A stretch of 64,000 bases of DNA from Ciona savignyi (taxonomy: Eukaryota; Chordata; Ascidiacea; Phlebobranchia; Cionidae): contig CH003203.1 in NCBI GenBank assembly GCA_000149265.1, positions 482,682-546,681 of the forward strand. The letters run 5' to 3'. The notes beneath the pieces are model-generated. The model worked only from the letters and a program-made list of their open reading frames with translations. It did no database searches and had not been told where the DNA came from. Positions within the stretch are counted from its first letter, which is position 1. Every line of letters begins with the position of its first letter. The position numbers and the translations under genes are program-made. This document shows positions 54,695-64,000 of the stretch, piece by piece.

Positions 54695-57600
54695 ATGATA
54701 TTGTTAGAAAGAGTCGTATGCACGAGATTACGAACTTTTCTTAGCCAGTCTTCGGCGATACGATGGGCCCATACAAGTACTCCTATTATAGCTATTCGAC
54801 GGGAAGATAATGCGGTAAGTTTGTGTTTATCAATGTTTCCTAACCACGCAATAAGATTTTAAAGCATATTGATACCTGTAGGCCTATTAGCCCGTATGGA
54901 AAGTACGTCAATTTTCGCCGAGATCTCGAGTGTGCACGCGCCAAATATTTAAGTGTGCAGTGTGCAAACGTCCAAAAGTGCACACTTCAAGTGTGCATAC
55001 AATCCCCTTTTTATTACTGTTTTACCAAAATCTTAAACAAACATATTATTCTATCCTAAATCTATCGTGTTTGCTGTCCCTCAGCTAATATATCTATCTA
55101 CATAACATAGGGTCGCCTACATAACAAAAAATGTACTGACAGTAAATTACCAGAGGTTCAGAGGTAGATTTACAGTAAATTACCCGAGGTCCAGAGGCAG
55201 TATAGAGGTAGGTTTACGATTGTGCAAAGACGCAGGGAAAAAAAAACTTGAGTGTGCAGCTGACGTATTTTCCATACTGGCCTATTAGCCGTGTAACTAC
55301 GAGCTTGATAATTAGGTAAAGAACTATGCACGGTATTGAGTTACCGGCAAGTTACCATAGGCGTACGCGTTGCCTAAGTAGGATTCACATTGTTGGTTTT
55401 ACGTGTTGACATTTCAGTCTGAACTTGTAAAACGAATCTATATTGTTTACCCAACACTTGTTAATTTTCTTGACCAGCGAGAGGACTGTAGGGTTTCAGG
55501 TAGTTTGTACTTGGTGCCTATGGTTGCCACTAGATCTGTCCTAAGGTTCCCTAGCTATCTATACGCTGTTATATGTATCCACAAATACTCCACAAACAGT
55601 ACTTCCATTCTGTCACGGAAGGCTGATTTCATTCTTGATTATATGCGAACACGGCAGAAGTGTGGGCTTTCAGGTCATTTTGTACTTTGGTCCGTTATTG
55701 ACATTGGATCTGGCTAACACTGGCCCACAGTACTTTACTTCAAGGACCGTTTCTTTATTGTAGTTTAGTTGTAATTCATAAACAGTTTAACTAGTTCATA
55801 GGACATGCCCGTAGTTACGGCTCAAAGCAGTCAACAACTTGGTTCCGCATCCCAGAAGACTTTTTCAATATTAATTAAATAAATTCACACATAAAACGAA
55901 ACAAATCAGCTCGGCAAATATGGCACAATGTGGAAAGGAACATAGGAAACATCTATGCGCAAAAAGATATTACACAATCCGCGAATTTACTACAAAACAT
56001 ACAGAGTATGTGAATAAATCGTTTGTATAAATAATGGCAAAGTAATTCTACAAAACAATAATTCTGTTATATTGTTATAGGTTTGGGAACGGCGGGCCCC
56101 ACTTGCCCCATCTCATGTGCGGAAGCTGGTGCAAGATGGTGTGAAGGTGTTGGTTCAACCTGCTAATAAGCGAGCTTTCCCTGTGCAGGTTTGTGTTGGC
56201 TGGTGAAAAATAATCCAATAATCTTGGTTGATATATCGAGCTTTCGTTCGAATAATCTTGAGTGGTATTTCGAGCTTTTAAGTAAAAGCACGAAAGTCAC
56301 GTCTTCTCTCTTTATTGCTAATGTCTTTGTTGTTCTGGAAAAATAATCATTTAGTATGTTTCAACTAAATATTGCATGATTAACATTGGTTCCTAGCTAG
56401 TTGTTTGTGACATCTCCTAAACCCAGTGGAATAATGGTTTCCTTGAAACTGAAGAAAAGTCTTATTTATGTACAGCACATTGTAAAAGCTGTGGTAATCT
56501 AACAGTGGGTGCGAGATTATCGGACGATTGCCCCTGCCTATACCACTGGGATAAAACATGAATATCCTATCCTAACCAAGATGGTTAATATGATAAGTTG
56601 TCTGCACTTTACCGTTCCCGCAACCCTCCATTCCTTCTAACCCATAGGATATTCATGTTTATCCCCGTGAATGGGAAAATCAAGGGGGTTAACACACAGG
56701 TAATCGTCAGATCACCTCACGCCCACTGTCGGGTTACCGGAGCTATTGCAGTGTGTTGTGTATGGACTAACTAGCAACCAGTTTCGTACCTACAACCCTT
56801 TGGCTGAAAGGCGATGCACTAAACCACCAGACTAACCAAGCCGACAATACATACACACACCCCAGGAATACGTGTCGGTTGGAGCTACAGTGCAGGAAGA
56901 CTTAAGTGAGGCTTCCGTGATTCTGGGAGTGAAACAAGTTCCCATTGATCGATTGCAAAATGATAAAGTTTACATCTTTTTCTCGCATACTATAAAAGCT
57001 CAAGATGAAAATATGCCAATGCTCGACGCTATACTGGACAAGGTACGTTTTAAGGCAAATGTGATATTTCTATCCTGAATCTTGTTAAAGGATTTATCCA
57101 CATTTGGCATCTAATAAACCAGCTCCACATCAAGTGATTGAATCCAAAAGGTCTAATGTCTGTAAAAAGCAAAAATTGGATCGATGATTATCCCGACGTT
57201 CCAAAAATGGGTTCGACCGAACCCATGTGAACCTCTTGAATCCCATCACTGTCCATATCATATATCCACATAATTTTACCCCCCTGTCAGGATACAAATG
57301 ACTCATACATTCATCTATCTGTTAATTCCATGGTTTGTTGAGTTTCGCAATTGTGAAACATTACATGACAGGAATTACATAATCATTAAGATTAACTAAT
57401 ATCAACTAATTAATTAAATTTCTAGAATATCCAACTGATTGATTTAATTTCTAGAATATCAGATTGATTGATTACGAAACAATGACGGAGGAAAATGGAA
57501 TGAGGGTGGTAGCGTTCGGACATTTTGCTGGCATGGCTGGTATGATTAACATTCTCCACGGGATCGGTCTTCGATTGCTGGCTCTTGGACATCATACTCC

Positions 57601-60600
57601 CTTCATGGTAAAGTATCTATTTACGGCAATACTTAACGTTAATCTGGTATTTACGGCAATTGGTTTACGTTAAAGTATCTGATATTTACGGCAATACGTT
57701 TACGGTAAAGTATCTGATATTTACGGCAATACGTAAATGGGTTAACCAATTTGTTTGCAGTTTATCACTACAAAAATCAAGAAATCCTTAACCATTTTGT
57801 GTGTAACCCCAAATGTAATGAATACCTCTTCATCAGCTTATGGAGGACTCAGTAACTCTACAACTGAATGTTACTTTTAGTACGGTACTCTTTGATAGAG
57901 TTACTCTACTAAATTTAAACAAATTTGTTATTTTTTAAGATCTCGGTCAAAATTTTAGTTATATTAATTGCACTTTTTGTCTCGACAAATTGTTTTAAAA
58001 TGTACCTCTTGCTTGAGTATTTTAAAGTTGCAGTTTACAGCATGTGGGGTTAAGCTTGATCTAAAACTTAAACTAAGACGAAAATGTTATGCTCAATATA
58101 AGGAAAAGCTTAATAATTTTATACCACAAGATTTAAGCAACACACCCAATGTTGATTTTACTCATAGCTGCCAAACAAAAACAGTCACTATTAAGTATTA
58201 AGGTTAATGATAACATTGCAGTAAAGGAAACTGCACATTGGTGTTTAATGGAACATTGTTGTTATATTATGATGGTGTCGTATTACTCATTTGTTAAGGT
58301 TTAATTGACTGTTAAGCGCGACTGTCTAATACAAAAGGAAACGCAATATAATTATAATATAAGAACAGTCAACTACTACTTTTGAACCCTAAAGCAAATG
58401 TACCACAAAAAATAGCAGCAACTAAGGTCAAACACGCAGAAGCAGCGGATAAATAATTATTACCAACACAGGCTCGGTGTTTAGCTGATATTACAACAGA
58501 TGGATAATCAAATATAAGTGCTGTTGCTTAAACAATAAATGAATAAAAAAGACTGAACAAACCTGATAAACCTTATAGCATTTAACCGGCAAGTGTAGCT
58601 CATTTGTTGTTTCAGACACAATACGACTACATTAACCCTTTAAAAACGATAAGACCAAATTTGGCTTTTTTGACATGTGGTCATTCAAAATGAAAAATCT
58701 CCAGAATTTCTTGTCCGAACTGCTAAACTTTGGTCTCTTTGGAAAGCTATATGATATATCTTTTAAAAACAGTAAAATTAAACATAACTTTGCATTTAAA
58801 ATTTTTAAGTAAAGTTTAGTTGAATTTTATGATTTTTTTGGACTAATTCTGAGGGAAAAGTCTCGCAAAAAAACGTTTTTTTCAATACTATGCTCAAAAT
58901 GTTCGTTTCATTTAATGTCTCTATGACAGTAGAATCAGTTTCGCTTCTTGGGATGTCCCAGATGTGATCTTACCGTTTTTTTTTACATTTTTGGGGTGGT
59001 TTTAAGTATCTTTAGGGTTATAGTCTGCAATTTGGTTTAAACACTTCATTTATAGTTTATTTCAAAGAAAAATAGTAAGAAAACTCAATGTGGACTTGAT
59101 AGTAATCTAAATTCATAATGTAACATTTTTTATATTAAAAAAAACAAAAAAAAACTTTGGCATAGGTAGACCAATAACATGAAATTAGTGACGTAATATT
59201 ATTTTGATGACGTCATCAAATCAAAATTATAATATAATTGTAGGAAATGTGTTTCTGAGTAACTTTGTAAAACTAAGTTAGGCTGTATTGTCAAAAGATC
59301 AAAAACTATGACATTGTATAAGAAAGAATATGACGTGGATGGCCAGATAGTGACGTCATCAAAAAATAATTTTTTTAGAAATTTTGGAAATTTTATTTCG
59401 AACAACTCTAGTGTTGAACATTTTGCTCTAACTATAACACGAGAGGCGCTAGAGCACTACAAAGCGGACTCGGTCAAAACGCGCAAATTGCGCAAAAACA
59501 ATCTCGTTTCTAAAGGGTTAAAACGACACCACTTGACCCTTTCTATTGTTATTTCTTATTTTCATTGTTCCATTGCTTTATTTGGATCTGGTTTTTAAAC
59601 AATAAGTAATATTATCCGCCCACTTTTTATACAATGTTTATAAATTGAAATCTGAATGTTGGCTGTGGCAATAACTTAATACGACCCTGTCTGCCCTAAG
59701 GATGAATGAATTGGCTTGTTTCTTTAATTGTTTTATTTTGCCCAAAAATGACTTTGAATGAGCCTGTAATGTGTGCCTATGTGTGTCAATTATACTTTGG
59801 TGTTGTTTATTACTACAGTTATGACAATACTCCTTAGTGTAGACAAAATTATGCCCAAGCACACCTCACTTGGCCCCAGTGTAGATAAAGCTTCAATGTA
59901 TGTCGAATGGTCCAATCTCAACTTCTATACAATTTGCTAAGTTGATTATTTTTTGATTGACACCCTTTAAAACGCCACCCTATTTTCGACCCTACTTTAG
60001 GTTTTATTTATACTTACTCATTTTTATTAGACCCCACCCTAGTTTTAATTGACCCCACCAGAGTTTTGATTTAATCTACCCCAATTTCCCCCCCCCCCAG
60101 CACATTGGCATCGCGCACAACTACCGGACATCGGGCCAAGCTATCCAAGCTGTACGAGATGCTGGATATGAGATATCTATGGGGAGATTGCCGGAATCGG
60201 TCGGACCTCTTACCTTTGTCTTCACTGGGATGGGTAATGTATCTCAGGTATGATGTCATAGGAGCTTTATTCATTGTCGATTGTAAAATCCGCCAAATTC
60301 TCGTTTTGTAAGTGCGCCAAAAACTCCCCATAGTAACAATATTCCGTAAACAATATCCAAAAGCATCGTCTTAAAAGTTCTTTTGTCAAAATTCTACAGA
60401 TATTTTTTTATTTATAATTAAACTCAATGGTATTGTTGTTTTTGTGCAGATAGTTCTTAAACTTCTATTTTCGGAAATTTCACGGAAAATTTTAAAAACC
60501 ATTTTCTTTTTATTATATCTTGAGTTCCTATTTGTTTTGGCTTAAGTGTCCATATTTGGCCAAACAACTGGTTTTTACCCAAAGCGACAAAAGTGTTATG

Positions 60601-63600
60601 ATCTGTGGGTCGGACGCTTTTTAACAAAACGCATTTTCCTGTGTCGCTGAGCCAAATATCTCTCCACTAGGGTGCGCAAGAAGTGTTCAAAGAGCTCCCC
60701 CATGTGTACGTGGAGCCGCATGAGTTGAAACACGTCGCGGAACATGGAGGTTCGTTTACATCTTCCGTGCAGGGTTTAATAAAGGGATATTTATGTTTAT
60801 CCCTATGAATGGGAAAACCAAGGGGGATATTACACGGGCAATCGTCAGATCAACTCGCACCCACCGTCTGGTTATCAAAGCCATTGCAGTGTGTTATGTA
60901 TAATTTACATGTTCCTTAAATTTGGTAGAACCCATTAATCCACTGGGTTCAGGCAATGTCTGTTAAGTGTCTTGCCTAAGGACACACAAGACTAGCTAGC
61001 GACAAGTTTCGAACCTGCAACCCTTCGACTGAAAGGTTACATACTTAACCACTAGACTAACAGGTAGGACTAATATAAAAGACATATAAGAGAAATTTGG
61101 AAAACGTATAACAAGAAACGAAAAAAAAAATAACGAGAAAACTTGCTAACAGATGCAAGTCTTGTGTATGGATGTGTGGTGGACATGCATCACCATCTTA
61201 GAAGGAAGTCTGATGGAGGGTTCGATATGAACGAGTATTTTAATCAACCACAACTCTATGAATCAGTATTCGCTGAGGAGGTGAAATATTCCTAGAAACG
61301 ATAATTTATCACAGTTAGTTGGGATACGATAGAATATGTTTATCCCTGTGAATGGGTATATGAAATGGGTGTTAACACACGGGCAATCCTCAGATCACCT
61401 CGCGCCCACCGTTGAGTTACCGGAGCTATTGCAGTGTGTTGTTTATGATAGACCCGTTCCTTCAATTTGGTTCAAGCTATTATTTCACTGGGTTTACCCA
61501 ATGTCTACTGTGTGCTTTGCTTAGGACACAACCAACTAGATAACAGGCAGTTATAAACCAACAACCTCTCGGGTGAACGGCCACGCACCAACCTACCAAG
61601 CTAATCGGTCAGACAATTAAATCCCTCTGTTAATAAGCATCCATTACTACTCTTTGCAATACAGAATGGTGTGGTAGTGTAATATTGATAAATTAAAACC
61701 AGTTTTAAAGTTAAAATTAACTGAATTATATACTTAGTAAAGATAAGCTATGTTATTGGAACCTGAAAAACAGCTGCCTAATGAGTGTGAAAGTAGAGTG
61801 GCAAGTACAGTTTATAGTGTATAATGACATCCTATATTTTTATATAAAGTTGACATAGCACCCATAGAATCGATCCCTCTAGCATACCTGGTGCAAAGTG
61901 TGGGGGTATTGCTTATTATCTTGGTTTTAAACCAGATCTTGGTCAAAGATCATAGTAAAATAATAAAATAGTTTTTATAATAAAACAGGTGGTCCTTTAA
62001 TATATATGATTCGTAAAGATGTAAACTTCTGCCTGAGATTATACAGCTGATATTTATACAGCCTGAAATTATTTCATCATTCATTGGTATGGACAGGCCC
62101 ACGGTAGCCCCGGGACCAGAAATTAAATCTTTTACAGTATTAATTTAGCCCTGAAATCATAACATCTTGGCTATTATTCCACAGATAGCCCCATATGCGT
62201 CATGTATAATGAACGGGATATTCTGGCGTCCCCAAGACCCTCGTCTGCTCACCACATCTGACGCCCCGCGCTTGCAAGATGCCTCCACCTCTCCCAAGCT
62301 ATCCCCACTACTTCGCCGATCTAATGTCGACTCAGAGGGCTGCCCACGCCTGCCCCACCGGTATGTTCATGTATTGTAGATTGGTGGATTGGTGTGAGCT
62401 TTTAAGCTGGAAGGGGTTGTGGGATTGAAACTAGGGAAGCTAGTCGGTTGTGTTGTAAAGCAAGGTACTTAACAAACATTGCTTAAACCTTTGTGGAATG
62501 ATAGGTTATTCAAAATTAAAAGACTCTAAATTATACACAACACATTACAATAGCTTCGGTAACCCGACAGTGGGTGTGAGGTATTCTGTCCGTTTAGTGC
62601 TTTGCCCAAGGAAACAACCAACTAGTGACCAATTTCGAATCTGCAACCTTTCGGCTGAAAGACGTCGCATTAAACACGAGACTAAACGGTCGGACACATG
62701 TGGATAAGTTGCCACCATCTCAGGTTGATCGCTATCGGAGATGTTTCCGCTGACCCTGGGGGCTCCATTGAGTTCATGGAGAGTTGCACAAGTATCGACG
62801 CCCCGTTTGTTGTGTACGACGCACTTAGTGGGGAAACCCATCAAGGGTGGGTACTTTGTTCAAATGAAATTGGTTTAAACTTTAAAGTATAGATTGCAAG
62901 AATTAAATATTATGATGGTAATGGTTGGTATGCTTAGTATGCGGATATCGCACACCATCCAACATGAAGAGGAAATGTAGCACACCACATGTTTCTCCTG
63001 CCAGGATTTTAACACTTTCAGTTAATTTTCAGTAAATTCTACTTTAGTTAATTGGCATTTCCAATTCTTTGACCATTTGCACTTCGGCAACTAATCTGCA
63101 GCAGGTTTTAAAAAAAAAATAATGTTGATCTTGTAATTGCTCTTATTGAAAATTAAGTTCTTCAATAAATATTGTAAAAGTTACAGGACTTATCATAATT
63201 GCCCTGATAATAACAAAGTAATTAATCCAATTTATTTATATATTGTATATTTTTGAGATTGGCATTTGATTAACATTATCAAAACCCTCCTTCCCACTAA
63301 AACAGAGTCAAGGAACCTGGGATTCTTATTTGTTCGGTCGACAATCTTCCAGCGCAACTCCCACGGGAATCTTCTCAGTTCTTCGGTGACCAGCTCTTCC
63401 CATATCTCAAAGATATTGTGCACAACAATGCCACTAGTGCTTACGAAGACATCAAGTACATGTCTCCAGTTGTAAAGAATGTAAGTCTTGTTGTAGCATG
63501 GTGTCTTGTGCACGGACTTGATGTCTTGTGTGCCAGCGTGACGTCTTGTGTGCCAGCGTGACGTCTTGTGTGCCAGCGTGACGTCTTGTGCACCAGTGTG

Positions 63601-63858
63601 ACGTCTTGTGCACCAGTGTGGTGTCTTGTGCACTGACTTGATGTCTTGTGTGCCAGCGTGACGTCTTGTGTGCCAGCGTGACGTCTTGTGTGCCAGCGTG
63701 ACGTCTTGTGCACCAGCGTAATGTCTTGTGCACCAGCGTGACGTCTTGTACACCAGTGTGATGTGATGTAATTAAAACTCATATATTCAGGCGATAATAG
63801 CATCCAATGGAAAGTTAACACCCAAATACACCTATATTCAAGAACTACGCCGGAAGAG
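54695..63858 (+). CDS. AASS: AASS, bifunctional lysine-degradation enzyme (N-terminal part, runs off right edge)
   Basis: Eleven in-phase exons: 54695-54814, 56081-56188, 56866-57042, 57455-57607, 60101-60247, 60671-60749, 61153-61280, 62185-62360, 62724-62846, 63306-63480, 63791-63858. Exon 1 encodes an Arg/Ser-rich mitochondrial presequence ([20 protein letters not shown]). The rest is the lysine-2-oxoglutarate reductase domain (lysine to saccharopine in mitochondria). Seen: [121 protein letters not shown] and [15 protein letters not shown]. The saccharopine dehydrogenase half would follow to the right. Exon 5 has an unusual poly-C acceptor (60091-60100). The acceptor of exon 4 is duplicated. 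Confidence 0.95.
56390..56577 (+). mobile_element. SINE-A copy, diverged
   Basis: CTAAACCCAGTGGAATAATG and ATAAAACATGAATATCCTAT; AASS intron 2. Confidence 0.6.
56646..56845 (-). mobile_element. SINE-A copy with central deletion
   Basis: Reverse copy; TGTGTTGTGTATGGACTAAC joins across the deleted centre. Ends 20 bp before AASS exon 3. Confidence 0.8.
57608..57740 (+). repeat. Short tandem repeat copying an AASS splice donor region
   Basis: GTAAAGTATCT...TATTTACGGCAATAC at the exon 4 donor is followed by two or three similar units, so donor-like GTAAAGTATCT recurs about 80-100 bp downstream. Confidence 0.6.
58636..59517. mobile_element. piggyBac-like MITE (882 bp) with TTAA flanks
   Basis: Ends CCCTTTAAAAACGA and (complement) CCCTTTAGAAACGA, 13 of 14 matching, bounded by TTAA at 58632-58635 and 59518-59521. 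CCC ends with TTAA duplication fit piggyBac. No transposase frame. AASS intron 4. Confidence 0.65.
60784..61068 (-). mobile_element. SINE-A copy, complete
   Basis: Reverse copy starting 35 bp after AASS exon 6. Confidence 0.85.
61326..61613 (-). mobile_element. SINE-A copy, complete
   Basis: Reverse copy 46 bp after AASS exon 7; diverged in the centre (ACTGTGTGCTTTGCTTAGGA). Confidence 0.8.
62385..62696. mobile_element. SINE-A inverted pair
   Basis: 62385-62586 plus strand (to GACAGTGGGTGTGAGGTATT) and 62587-62696 minus strand (TCCGTTTAGTGCTTTGCCCA to the head), joined without spacer. AASS intron 8; ends 27 bp before exon 9. Confidence 0.75.
63490..63762. repeat. 20-bp minisatellite, about 13 units, in AASS intron 10
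   Basis: Unit GCGTGACGTCTTGTGTGCCA with variants (GTGCACCAGTGTG). An 8-unit block appears twice (the ...CACGGACTTGATG and ...CACTGACTTGATG variants mark the repeats). Frames open on the minus strand here are artefacts. Confidence 0.9.
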
Positions 63859-64000
63859 GTTGGTGTTGAAATATTGTGCGGTGTAGAATGTTATAATAAT
63901 CAAACATGTGCTGACGTAGCTTGATGAATTAATGAGTCCTGTAACTGTCCAATTGCAAACAGCTTACAGTTCTTATTTTGAGGGCTTTAGCCTGATGAAA

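Noticed and set aside
63232..63821. Minus-strand ORFs of repeated [17 protein letters not shown] units
   Set aside because: They arise from the 20-bp minisatellite in AASS intron 10 and overlap a real plus-strand AASS exon.

Overview
The window looks like nuclear DNA of a small-genome, AT-rich animal, most probably a tunicate of the Ciona type. This rests on six multi-exon genes with GT-AG introns of mostly 0.3-2 kb, deuterostome-style families (ZP domain, folate receptor, OST-alpha, FDXACB1, SLC6, AASS), and very dense tRNA-derived SINEs with an (ATCCT)n tail. From memory, the last resembles the composite SINE described from Ciona. The species is inferred, not proven. There is one 319-N assembly gap.

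Layout. 1-175 (-): first coding exon of an unrecognised gene running off the left edge. 763-17253 (+): 12 exons of a membrane-anchored ZP-domain protein (lectin-like segment, EGF, ZP, furin site, TM, short tail). One of its introns is almost wholly a 1.85-kb, 18-bp minisatellite. Another holds a complete, very young antisense Ty3/gypsy-type LTR element (10281-14964, LTRs differing at one base, 5-bp TSD). 19343-20655 (+): possible two-exon gene for a short protein with a mitochondrial-type N-terminus. 23434-28841 (+): SLC51A (organic solute transporter alpha). 29382-35628 (-): folate-receptor-family protein with a transmembrane anchor, tail-to-tail with SLC51A. 38664-42616 (+): FDXACB1. 44375-52651 (+): SLC6 Na+/Cl- dependent transporter of the GABA/taurine/betaine/creatine group, with an assembly gap in its TM6 exon. 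54695-63858+ (+): AASS, the lysine-degradation enzyme, with only the lysine-ketoglutarate reductase half in the window.

Repeats. About 45 copies or fragments of one tRNA-headed SINE (here SINE-A) sit in nearly every intron and spacer. A second family (SINE-B) has a head like a Ser/Leu tRNA. Two non-autonomous hAT elements, each with a perfect 8-bp TSD, are nested inside SINE-A copies. A piggyBac-like MITE with TTAA ends lies in AASS intron 4. Minisatellites of 18, 61 and about 20 bp lie in introns of the ZP, folate-receptor and AASS genes.

Exon phases were checked by hand and join consistently in all six main genes, except for a few single-base problems (EGF exon of the ZP gene, exon 5 of SLC51A, TM6 exon of SLC6) that look like draft-sequence errors or real lesions. 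I found no operon, no CRISPR, no true tRNA gene and no clearly new system. The most unusual items are the TM-anchored folate-receptor-like protein, the ZP/EGF/lectin-like protein with transposon-rich introns, the nested hAT-in-SINE pair and the apparently duplicated TM6 exon around the gap.
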